DNA of 18,058 bases from CG1-02-33-12 sp964403775 (GTDB lineage: Archaea; Nanobdellota; Nanobdellia; Woesearchaeales; CG1-02-33-12): NCBI GenBank assembly GCA_964403775.1, contig CAYOHL010000012.1, forward strand, positions 1 through 18,058, given 5' to 3'. Below are positions 7,481 through 14,263 of the stretch, piece by piece. The notes beneath the pieces are model-generated. The model did not search any database, was not told the DNA's origin, and saw only the letters and a list, made by a program, of their open reading frames with translations. The position numbers and the translations under genes are program-made. How positions within the stretch are numbered: the stretch's first letter is position 1; each line of letters opens with the position of its first letter.

Positions 7481-8427
7481 TAAAAGGAAATAACCAAACC
7501 ATAGATTCAATAGTGTCTTCAGAATCAGCAAACAATTCTGACAGCATTAGTTTCCGCTATGGAAAAAAGCTTGATTATTATGACCGAGAAAAAATAGTTG
7601 ATTTATACAACAATCATGAGAATATAAGGGTCAGGGATATATCTGATGAAATAAACAAGGGCAGGGATGAAACTAAAATTAAAAGGTTTAGCACCTCAAC
7701 ATTATACAGGGTATTGAAGGAATACCAGGATAATGGAAAAACGATTGAATGGAGAAAAAATAAAAGAAAAATCCACGGGCATGAAAAACAGAACAAGAAA
7801 TCAAGAGGGTATTTAAACAGCATAATAAACAGAGGCTATGAAAAAACAAAGAGTTTCTTTAAAAGAAACATAAAAAGCATTTTAACTTACACATTGGTGG
7901 GGGTTTTTTCATTCTTTGCGGGTTATGAGGCTGCAAAAAACCTAGATAGTACTTTAAAAAACTACAACAATCAAATCAACAAAGCAGAAAGTTCTATTGT
8001 TTTGCCGCATGATGAATCAAAATTGAGCTTAGAATTTGACAAAAAGATAGCATACTACCAAGATAACTCATCTGAGGACTATCAAGCAAAAGATTACTTC
8101 CTGAAAAAAGGTGAAACACTCTGGGATATAATGGACAAGGAAACCAGAAGACCGGACTTATGGGAGTTTGCATATGCATCCAATGAATCAGCTGGAAAAA
8201 CAAAAAACCAAATATCAAGACAGGAAAAAATAAGAGAACTGGGAATCAAATATAACCTAGTTTCCCTCCAAAGTACAGGAAAGGGCAATTTAGAACCATA
8301 TGAAATTGGGTCCCAGTACAAAATAAGTGATAATACAAGGCTTTTTTTTGACCATAGTTTTAATGACGACATCAAAAAAATAACACCTGAAGTCGAGTCT
8401 GAGTTCAATAGAATATTCTACAACTAA
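7477..8427 (+). CDS. HTH - transmembrane - LysM-like protein with RodZ-like layout
   Basis: A 316-residue protein with three parts. Residues about 32-90 form a homeodomain/resolvase-like helix-turn-helix (YYDREKIVDLY, then VRDISDEIN, then FSTSTLYRVLKEY), with a charged insertion between the second and third helices. Residues about 91-132 are strongly basic. A transmembrane segment spans about 134-153 (SILTYTLVGVFSFFAGY). The C-terminal part should lie outside the cell and carries a LysM-like segment from about 207 (YFLKKGETLWDIMDKE) to EIGSQYKI at 276-283, with an insertion in the middle. Cytoplasmic HTH, one membrane pass and an extracellular ligand domain recall bacterial RodZ, although the HTH type and outer domain differ. 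The start at 7477 overlaps the previous stop (ATGA). It may link a cytoplasmic protein or DNA to the surface. Architecture fairly sure, role unknown. Confidence 0.78.
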   Translation: MIKGNNQTIDSIVSSESANNSDSISFRYGKKLDYYDREKIVDLYNNHENIRVRDISDEINKGRDETKIKRFSTSTLYRVLKEYQDNGKTIEWRKNKRKIHGHEKQNKKSRGYLNSIINRGYEKTKSFFKRNIKSILTYTLVGVFSFFAGYEAAKNLDSTLKNYNNQINKAESSIVLPHDESKLSLEFDKKIAYYQDNSSEDYQAKDYFLKKGETLWDIMDKETRRPDLWEFAYASNESAGKTKNQISRQEKIRELGIKYNLVSLQSTGKGNLEPYEIGSQYKISDNTRLFFDHSFNDDIKKITPEVESEFNRIFYN

Positions 8428-8432
8428 AAAAG

Positions 8433-8882
8433 GTGTTAAAAATTGATAATCTTGAAAAAATTTCAAAAGAAAACAATAAAATAAAAACAGGCCATAAAAA
8501 AATAGATTATTATAACAAGCTTCTTTATGCGTCATTGAATAATATTATCTATGATGAGGATATTTCTCTTTTTGGAGAGGTAAAAAAGATTATCTCTGAA
8601 CCTCCATTAACATGCAATTATGATGAAAACAGGAAATTGTTTAATGAATACAATTCAAATTTAGAACAGCTTAATGATTTGTTTAATAAAAAACTATATG
8701 AAGGCTTTAGAATAATAAACCAAAACATCAAATATATAGAAGATAATTATGTTAATAAAATAAATCAAAAAAAGGGTTATTTTAATTCTGTCAAAAAAAA
8801 GAAAGAGCTTCTATCAGCTAAGGAAGAGCTGTCAAAAAACCACAGGCAGTTTATACAAATAGAGGGGCTTGTGGAGAGATAA
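8433..8882 (+). CDS. Small helical protein with an ambiguous start codon
   Basis: About 146-149 residues, nearly all helical and rich in Lys, Asn, Leu and Glu, with likely coiled-coil stretches and no membrane segment or signal peptide. It begins five bases after the HTH-TM-LysM gene and ends one base before the next gene, so it belongs to the same operon. The start is unclear. GTG at 8433 is the only standard start near the beginning, but its bases form part of AGGTG (8431-8435), which looks like the ribosome binding site. An in-frame ATT at 8442 sits exactly where the start should be and gives MDNLEKISKENN. No domain is recognisable. It may be a soluble partner of the coiled-coil proteins around it. 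Confidence 0.65.
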   Translation: MLKIDNLEKISKENNKIKTGHKKIDYYNKLLYASLNNIIYDEDISLFGEVKKIISEPPLTCNYDENRKLFNEYNSNLEQLNDLFNKKLYEGFRIINQNIKYIEDNYVNKINQKKGYFNSVKKKKELLSAKEELSKNHRQFIQIEGLVER

Positions 8883-8883
8883 G

Positions 8884-10236
8884 ATGAGAAACGAACTTGA
8901 GGATATTTTAGAAGAAACTGAATCAAAATTTAGCGAATTAAACAAAAAATTGGATGATGTGATAACTAATGAGCAGTCAAAAATAAATTCTTTCAAGAAA
9001 AAAATCAAAAAGTCAATTATTTGGTTACTAATAGTTTTATCTCTTGGCTGCATTTCTGCTGAGGCCTATAAAATTAAGAGAAAGCATGATGTTTTATTTG
9101 AGAATTCAAGGTATTATCAGGTAATGGAGGATGAAACCCTGGAGTCTATAGCAGAAAAGGTCTGCAAGGAATCTTACAGCTTGGATAAGATAATCAAATT
9201 CAACAAGAAGTTTGATGAAAATTTTGATGCAATAGCCAAGAAAGGAGAGATAATACATTTTCCGAAAAAGTATATTAGGGACACATATCAGTTGAATGAC
9301 TTCAGTCAAGAGATTGCTGAGTTAAACAAGAAAATTCAAAAAAATAGGAATATTGTGGAGATTGCATTCAACGGAAACATTACAAAACAGAAAATAGACC
9401 AAGTGAGAGGCATCATTAATGAAATCAATTCTGACTTAAGTAGGATTCAGGATTTTAAAGGTGATAATTATTTCAGAGATTATGCAAAAGCATTTGTTGA
9501 TAGCGGATCAAACCTAATAAGCGAAATAGAGGCAAGAATAACTTTTGAAATAGAAAAAATAGGTGCTGAATTTGAACTATTAAACAATATTCTCCAAACC
9601 AATAACTGGAATAAACCAGGAACAATTGAAAAACTTGAGGAATTAACTTTAAAAAACAATAAGATAAGGTACTTATATGACTGCTTTGGAAATACAGCGG
9701 GGATTGCAGGAATTTGCAAGATAGAGGACACCATAACCAACAAAAAAGAGGATTATATTGTGCTCTTGGAGAAAGTAAAGAGGGAGATTAGCAAAGATAA
9801 ATATATTATTGATAATTTGCAAAGGCAGGTTGATTCCTTACTCAAGCTTGGGCTTCAGAACAAAGAACTAATTATAATTAGACAGCTTAAAGAAAAGACA
9901 AATGAAATAAATACCTATAGTGAATGGAAAGGAGAAAAAAGGCTTGAGGAACAGATTGATGAATACATCTCAAAGGTAAACAAGCTGAATTCTGCTGTAA
10001 ATAATAAGTTCAATTATGCAATTGGCATGATTAACGAAGAGCTCGGCAAATATGAAAAAGAGATTGAGAGTGCAGAAAAGCTCAAAAGGCTGGAGGGGGC
10101 TGATGCAAGGCTTAAATATATCGTGGAAAATCCACTGGCAATGATAAAATACAGGTATGAATTATTAAATTATGGTGCAGGGGCAACAAGGGCAAACAAG
10201 CTTATTAATAAAATAAATTCATTTATTAAAATTTAA
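8884..10236 (+). CDS. Membrane-anchored LysM-like protein with long coiled coil
   Basis: 450 residues from the ATG at 8884, which has GGAG seven bases upstream; a TTG at 8869 would overlap the previous gene. Residues 1-40 are charged helix, predicted cytoplasmic. A transmembrane segment spans about 43-62 (SIIWLLIVLSLGCISAEA). A LysM-like domain follows at about 77-127: YYQVMEDETLESIAEKV, then LDKIIKFNKKF, then KKGEIIHFPKKY, which matches the usual LysM rhythm of YxVxxGDTLxxIA, xxLxxxN and GxxIxxP. The remaining 320 residues are long helices with coiled-coil character (notably 140-240 and 300-420), outside the cell if the topology is right. LysM domains bind GlcNAc-containing glycans in bacteria and eukaryotes; here the target could be an archaeal surface glycan. 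It is the last gene of the operon and the second with a LysM-like domain. Confidence 0.8.
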   Translation: MRNELEDILEETESKFSELNKKLDDVITNEQSKINSFKKKIKKSIIWLLIVLSLGCISAEAYKIKRKHDVLFENSRYYQVMEDETLESIAEKVCKESYSLDKIIKFNKKFDENFDAIAKKGEIIHFPKKYIRDTYQLNDFSQEIAELNKKIQKNRNIVEIAFNGNITKQKIDQVRGIINEINSDLSRIQDFKGDNYFRDYAKAFVDSGSNLISEIEARITFEIEKIGAEFELLNNILQTNNWNKPGTIEKLEELTLKNNKIRYLYDCFGNTAGIAGICKIEDTITNKKEDYIVLLEKVKREISKDKYIIDNLQRQVDSLLKLGLQNKELIIIRQLKEKTNEINTYSEWKGEKRLEEQIDEYISKVNKLNSAVNNKFNYAIGMINEELGKYEKEIESAEKLKRLEGADARLKYIVENPLAMIKYRYELLNYGAGATRANKLINKINSFIKI

Positions 10237-10254
10237 AAACATAATACAAAAAGC

Positions 10255-10264
10255 TTTATAAATA
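10255..10264 (+). promoter_or_regulatory. TATA box of the cis-prenyltransferase gene
   Basis: TTTATAAATA is centred about 26 bases before the ATG at 10286. This predicts a leaderless mRNA and separates the gene from the envelope operon that ends at 10236. Confidence 0.65.
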
Positions 10265-10285
10265 ACCTATTTTTCATATTATTTC

Positions 10286-10984
10286 ATGAATAAGGACCCG
10301 AAACATATAGGAATTATTTTAGATGGAAACAGGCGCTTTGCAAAAAGGCTTAATCTGAACCCATGGGAAGGCCATGAATTTGGCTATAAAAAACTCAAAA
10401 AACTGTTTAAATGGTGCAGAGAACTGGATATTAAAGAACTGACACTTTACTGTTTTTCTATGCAAAACTTCAACAGGCCAAAAAAAGAGTTTGATTATTT
10501 AATGGATATTTTTGAAAAAGCATTTAATGAAATCTTAACAAATGAGGATATCCATAAGTATAAAATAAGAATAAATGTCATTGGTAGGTATTATTTATTT
10601 CCAGAAAAAGTGCAGGAAAAAATAAAAAAAATTATGGACTTGACTAAGGATTACAAAGAATACAGAATCAATATTGCCCTTGCTTATGGCGGTAGGGAAG
10701 AGATTGTTGATACAGTGAAAAAAATTGCTGAAAAAGTTAAGAGCAAAAAGCTTAAAATAGATGAAATTAATGAAAAAACATTTGCAGAGAACCTTTATTT
10801 AGACGGAGATTTAGACATGATAATAAGGACCGGCGGCGAGCAAAGGACAAGCAATTTTCTTCCATGGCAGTCAATATATTCTGAATGGTTTTTTCTTGAA
10901 AAGACATGGCCTGAGTTTGAAAAACAAGACCTTGTTGAGGTTGTTGAGGAATACAAAAACAGGAATAGGCGCTTCGGGGAATAG
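10286..10984 (+). CDS. uppS: cis-Prenyltransferase (polyprenyl diphosphate synthase)
   Basis: A 232-residue protein of the UppS/DHDDS family, close to the usual 230-260 residues. The signature motifs are intact: HIGIILDGNRRFAK with the catalytic Asp at 13, YCFSMQNFNRP (55-65), INIALAYGGREEI (128-140) and RTGGEQRTSNFLPWQ with SIYSEW (181-201). It elongates an allylic diphosphate with IPP in cis configuration to give the long-chain polyprenyl carrier used for N-glycosylation or surface polysaccharide assembly. Its substrates, IPP and GGPP or FPP, would be supplied by the convergent minus-strand MEP and GGPP synthase operon. It has its own leaderless promoter (10255-10264). Chain length cannot be read from the sequence. 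Family assignment is very confident. Confidence 0.95.
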   Translation: MNKDPKHIGIILDGNRRFAKRLNLNPWEGHEFGYKKLKKLFKWCRELDIKELTLYCFSMQNFNRPKKEFDYLMDIFEKAFNEILTNEDIHKYKIRINVIGRYYLFPEKVQEKIKKIMDLTKDYKEYRINIALAYGGREEIVDTVKKIAEKVKSKKLKIDEINEKTFAENLYLDGDLDMIIRTGGEQRTSNFLPWQSIYSEWFFLEKTWPEFEKQDLVEVVEEYKNRNRRFGE

Positions 10985-11030
10985 TTTAATTTATTATGGA
11001 TTAAATGATTATAAAATAAAGGGTCATCCA

Positions 11031-11411
11031 CTAAATATACCCCCCCTTATCAAAACCATCCTTTGCCACACTCCAATAAAGCGGTACATCTGGAAACATT
11101 TCCTTTTGATAATTAACTATCTCAGGAATAATCTCTGCTGAGTTTATTCCTGCAACAGCGGCATCACCCCTGTATATCTGAAATCCTTTCTTAAATATTC
11201 CCCTGAAGTCTAAATCATTTTCAGGCATATATTTTGAAAATTTATTGTTCAAACTTTCCTGCATCTCACGTCGTTTTTGAATAAATTTATTTACCTCAAA
11301 ATTTCTTGATCCCTTTATATCATACAAAAGCAGGCAAACACCTTGAGAATCTATAAATTTCTTTGCTCTTCTTACGCATTCCTCAATTGTTAATCCTTTC
11401 TTATGTTTCAT
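11031..11411 (-). CDS. Small uncharacterised protein, last gene of the MEP operon
   Basis: A 126-residue protein whose ATG directly abuts the ispH stop (TAA-ATG), with GAGG upstream as ribosome binding site, so it is the last gene of the operon. No family is recognised with certainty. It opens with a helix (ECVRRAKKFIDSQ), then has a hydrophobic strand ending in LLLYDIKGSRNF (27-38), a basic helix (IQKRREMQESLNNKF), and later YRGDAAVAGINS (79-90) with a C-terminal DVPLYWSVAKDG strand. The D-x-x-G-S and R-G-D-x-x pattern recalls the metal and nucleotide site of palm-fold proteins such as SatD or nucleotidyl cyclases; this is a weak resemblance. The end is glycine-rich, encoded by a run of seven G on the minus strand (11041-11047), a possible sequencing or slippage hotspot. 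Adjacent expression could suggest a link to isoprenoid synthesis. Confidence 0.72.
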   Translation of the reverse strand: MKHKKGLTIEECVRRAKKFIDSQGVCLLLYDIKGSRNFEVNKFIQKRREMQESLNNKFSKYMPENDLDFRGIFKKGFQIYRGDAAVAGINSAEIIPEIVNYQKEMFPDVPLYWSVAKDGFDKGGYI

Positions 11412-12218
11412 TTATATAGCCTCTATCTTTATTCTTATATCCTTAATTATCCAGCTAGGAGTAGAAGCTCCAGCTGTTAATCCAACTGTTTTTTTGTTTT
11501 TAAGCCATTCTTCATCAAGCTCATCAGCTTTTCCTATATGTTTTGTCTCAACTATTTCACTGCAGATCTGGCTTAACATTTTTGTGTTGGCGCTGTTATA
11601 TCCTCCCACCACAATCATAAAATCAACCTTTTTGGCAAGCTCTATTGCTGAATCCTGTCTTTTCTTTGTAGCATCACATATTGTATTAAAAACCTTTAAG
11701 TCAGAGATATTTTTCTTCAGCACATTAACAACGTTGTTGAAATTGTCCGTTGATTGTGTTGTTTGGGATAAAACACAGGCCTTGTTAAATCTTAAGCTCT
11801 TTGCTTCCTCAGGGCTTTTTATTACAACTGCACTGCCAGTATTGCTAACAATCCCCTTAACCTCGGGGTGATCTTTATCTCCAAGCAATATAATTTTGTA
11901 GCCCTTATTACCAAACTTTTTTACAAGCTCATGGACTCTTCTCACGAGAGGACAGGTTGTGTCTATTATTCTAAGGCCCCTCTCCTTTGCCTTCTCAATG
12001 TTTGATTTTAATGTTCCATGGGCGGTTATAACTAAAGTTTTATTGGCTTCATCAACTGAATTAACAACCTTAACCCCTTTTTTCTCAAGCAATTCAACAA
12101 CCTGCGGATTATGTATGAGCTGGCCAAGACTATAAGCATTCTTCTCTTTTAAAACCATGCCAATTGCCCTATTTACACCAAAGCAAAAGCCCATGTTCTC
12201 TGCACAAATAACCTTCAT
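11412..12218 (-). CDS. ispH: 4-Hydroxy-3-methylbut-2-enyl diphosphate reductase (IspH/LytB)
   Basis: A 268-residue protein, somewhat shorter than the E. coli enzyme. It makes IPP and DMAPP from HMBPP in the last step of the MEP pathway, using a [4Fe-4S] cluster. The three cluster cysteines are present: C12 in GFCFGV, C89 in DTTCPLV and C181 in TICDATKKRQ. Substrate residues also match: H36 in LIHNPQV, H68 in TAHGT, HPEVKG (117-122), the GGYNSANT segment (205-212) and AGASTPSWII near the C-terminus. The start has an AAGGTGA ribosome binding site located in the end of ispE. Reduction needs ferredoxin or flavodoxin, not encoded here. It is the last recognisable enzyme gene of the operon. Because it releases both C5 isomers, no isopentenyl diphosphate isomerase is strictly needed. 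Very confident. Confidence 0.96.
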   Translation of the reverse strand: MKVICAENMGFCFGVNRAIGMVLKEKNAYSLGQLIHNPQVVELLEKKGVKVVNSVDEANKTLVITAHGTLKSNIEKAKERGLRIIDTTCPLVRRVHELVKKFGNKGYKIILLGDKDHPEVKGIVSNTGSAVVIKSPEEAKSLRFNKACVLSQTTQSTDNFNNVVNVLKKNISDLKVFNTICDATKKRQDSAIELAKKVDFMIVVGGYNSANTKMLSQICSEIVETKHIGKADELDEEWLKNKKTVGLTAGASTPSWIIKDIRIKIEAI

Positions 12219-12222
12219 GATT

Positions 12223-13089
12223 TCACCTTGTTTGTGTTATGCAAACAAAATTAAGGTTTTTCTTAAAATAAGGATCTTTTTTCAGGCTGTCCTGTATGTT
12301 TTCTGCAACAGCTTCTTCTCGGGTTATCCCAAAAACAGTTGGACCAGAGCCAGACATCAATGCATTTAATGCCTTATTTTTTATCATTTTTTCCTTGATT
12401 TCACTAATAATTGGATATTTTTTACATATAGAACATTCAAAATCATTATGCATGTTTTCTGCAATTTTTTCAATGTTTTGTTCTTTGATTGCCTTAAGCA
12501 TCTGGGCTGTTTTTCGCTCTTTGCTTATTTTTTCATAATCAAGATTGTTATAAGCATCCCTTGTTGAAATATTAAAATTTGGTTTTGCCAAAACAAAGTA
12601 AACATCTTTTGGCAAAGGTTCTATTCCCTTTATTTTTTCTCCTCTCCCTGTTGCATGAACAGTTCCTCCAAGGATAAAGAATGGAACATCCATTCCAATC
12701 ATAGCTGCAGTTTCAACCATTTCTTCTTCACTCATTTTAATATTAAATAATTTTTTCATTCCCTTGATTAAAGCAGCAGCATCTGAGCTTCCTCCTCCAA
12801 GACCGGCTCCAACAGGAATATTTTTCTCAATGGTTATCTCAACACCTTTTTTTAGTTTAAATTTTTTGATAATAACTTCTGCAGCTTTGTAAGCAAGGTT
12901 TTCTTTTGTTGGACAGATACCAATACTGCTTATTAATCTAATACCTTTATCTACTTTTTTTAGCTTAATAACATCATACAGTTTAATCTCCTGCATAACA
13001 AAGTCTATTTCATGGTATCCAGAAGGAAGTTTCTTAATAACATCAAGAGAAAGGTTTAGCTTTGCATATGCCTTTTCAACAGTTTCCAT
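12223..13089 (-). CDS. ispE: 4-Diphosphocytidyl-2-C-methyl-D-erythritol kinase (IspE)
   Basis: A 288-residue GHMP kinase, normal length for IspE. It phosphorylates the 2-hydroxyl of CDP-methylerythritol with ATP. The N-terminus has YAKLNLSLDV with the catalytic-site Lys (K10), then GYHEIDFVMQ (25-33). The ATP-binding loop is IPVGAGLGGGSSDAAAL (91-107). The catalytic Asp is D134 in GMDVPFF. The third GHMP motif is LMSGSGPTVFGI (244-255). AGGTG upstream acts as ribosome binding site. It starts four bases after ispF ends and is followed four bases later by the ispH start, consistent with tight co-expression. Archaeal mevalonate-pathway kinases share the GHMP fold, but the N-terminal KLNL-GYHE pattern is specific to IspE. 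Confidence 0.95.
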   Translation of the reverse strand: METVEKAYAKLNLSLDVIKKLPSGYHEIDFVMQEIKLYDVIKLKKVDKGIRLISSIGICPTKENLAYKAAEVIIKKFKLKKGVEITIEKNIPVGAGLGGGSSDAAALIKGMKKLFNIKMSEEEMVETAAMIGMDVPFFILGGTVHATGRGEKIKGIEPLPKDVYFVLAKPNFNISTRDAYNNLDYEKISKERKTAQMLKAIKEQNIEKIAENMHNDFECSICKKYPIISEIKEKMIKNKALNALMSGSGPTVFGITREEAVAENIQDSLKKDPYFKKNLNFVCITQTR

Positions 13090-13092
13090 TTA

Positions 13093-13572
13093 TTAACACC
13101 TGATAAGAGTTGCTACTGCAAATGCTTGTATTCCAATGCCCCTGCCAAAAGCAGTAAGGCCTTCTCCGGAGGTTGCTGTTATACCAACACTATCCTCTTC
13201 TATCATCAATATTTCTGATATACTCTTCTTCATCTTGTCAACATACGGCTCAATCCTTGGTTTTTTTGCCTCAATCATTATTCCAATGTTGCTTATTCTA
13301 TAATTGCTTTCATTGACCATTTTTAATGCTACTTTCAAATACTCCTTGCTGTCATCAATTCCTTCGCTGCACATCTTATCAGAGTAAACTGCTATTGATC
13401 TTTTTCCAATGGCCTGGCTTAATGCATTAAATAATGCATGCAGAACAACATCGCAGTCTGAGTTTCCTTCAAGGCCTTTTTCATTAGGGATTATTACGCC
13501 GCCAAGAACAAGGCTTTTTTTGCCTTTTCTTATAAAACTATGGGAATCCTGACCAATACCAACCCTAATCAT
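13093..13572 (-). CDS. ispF: 2-C-Methyl-D-erythritol 2,4-cyclodiphosphate synthase (IspF), divergent type
   Basis: A 159-residue protein, standard IspF length; the active enzyme is a trimer. It cyclises CDP-methylerythritol 2-phosphate with loss of CMP. The zinc ligands D9 and H11 (GIGQDSHSF) and H45 (DVVLHALFNAL) are present, as is the C-terminal T-SGEGLTAFGRGIG segment. It differs from the E. coli enzyme in two places: the AHSDGD motif reads GNSDCD, so a conserved His becomes Asn, and the DIGxxFPDTDP loop is replaced by AVYSDKMCSEGIDDS. I recall this GQDSH/NSD variant from a divergent IspF lineage found in some bacteria, so it probably functions normally. Its ATG lies inside the end of ispD (8-base overlap) with AGGGGAT as ribosome binding site. 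Family very confident. Confidence 0.94.
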   Translation of the reverse strand: MIRVGIGQDSHSFIRKGKKSLVLGGVIIPNEKGLEGNSDCDVVLHALFNALSQAIGKRSIAVYSDKMCSEGIDDSKEYLKVALKMVNESNYRISNIGIMIEAKKPRIEPYVDKMKKSISEILMIEEDSVGITATSGEGLTAFGRGIGIQAFAVATLIRC

Positions 13573-14254
13573 AATATCCCCTATTATTTTTCTTGAATAT
13601 ATGCTTTGCTATTACCAAATCATCTGGTGTTGTTATCTTTAAATTTTCATAATGCCCTGTTGATACCTTAACTTTATAACCCAATCTCTCAACTAATGTA
13701 GAGTCATCTTTTGCAAAAAAATTATCTTTTTTTGCTGATCTGTGGGCTTTCTTAATAATCTCTGATTTAAAGGTTTGAGGAGTCTGTGCAATCCATAGTT
13801 TTTTCCTGTTAAGGGTGTTTTTAACAAAAAAATTATCAACATTTTTTACAGTTTCTTTCATAGGTACTGCAACAACAGAGGCTCCATATTTTAGAGCATC
13901 CTTGATCGAGTTTGTTATAGAATCCTCTGTTACAAGCGGCCTTGCACCATCATGGATAAGGATAATATCAGCATCTGCTTCCATAACCCCATTGTATGAT
14001 GACTGCTGTCTTGTTTCACCACCAACAACTATTTTCCTGATTTTTTTAAAGATGTTCTTTTCAACAACCTTATTGCAAATATCTAAATGCTTTTTGTTCA
14101 CAACAACTATTATCTCATTGATTAGTTTATGTTTTTCAAATGCCTCTATTGTATGTATTAGAATTGGTTTTTGCAGCTCTAAAAACAGTTTATTTTTATC
14201 AGCCATCATTCTTTTTGCCTTTCCTGCTGCTAGTATTATTGCTATTGTTTTCAT
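13565..14254 (-). CDS. ispD: 2-C-Methyl-D-erythritol 4-phosphate cytidylyltransferase (IspD)
   Basis: A 229-residue nucleotidyltransferase of normal IspD length. It joins MEP and CTP to give CDP-methylerythritol and pyrophosphate. The N-terminal CTP loop is ILAAGKAKRMMADKNKLF (7-24); the usual AAGxGxRM reads AAGKAKRM, so the second glycine is Ala. GGETRQQSSYNGV (78-90) and HDGARPLV (101-108) are the characteristic family motifs, and LKITTPDDL (205-213) lies near the C-terminus. TarI or CTP:ribitol-phosphate enzymes share this fold, but the placement between ispG and ispF settles IspD. An AGGGGG ribosome binding site precedes the ATG and the gap to ispG is nine bases. This is the entry step of the pathway present here; dxs and dxr, which make MEP, are not in the window. 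Confidence 0.95.
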   Translation of the reverse strand: MKTIAIILAAGKAKRMMADKNKLFLELQKPILIHTIEAFEKHKLINEIIVVVNKKHLDICNKVVEKNIFKKIRKIVVGGETRQQSSYNGVMEADADIILIHDGARPLVTEDSITNSIKDALKYGASVVAVPMKETVKNVDNFFVKNTLNRKKLWIAQTPQTFKSEIIKKAHRSAKKDNFFAKDDSTLVERLGYKVKVSTGHYENLKITTPDDLVIAKHIFKKNNRGYYD

Positions 14255-14263
14255 ACAAGCCCC

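Noticed and set aside
8094..8408. Minus-strand frame of 104 codons opposite the HTH-TM-LysM gene
   Set aside because: It overlaps the region encoding the LysM-like domain and has no start signal or motif of its own.
11041..11047. Run of seven C (G on the coding strand) as a programmed frameshift site
   Set aside because: It falls six codons before the end of the frame, encodes Gly-Gly, and no long alternative frame follows, so a simple homopolymer is the better reading.
12223..13089. Mevalonate-pathway GHMP kinase (mevalonate or phosphomevalonate kinase) as an alternative for the kinase
   Set aside because: The N-terminal KLNLSLDV and GYHEIDFVMQ motifs and its position between ispF and ispH identify IspE.
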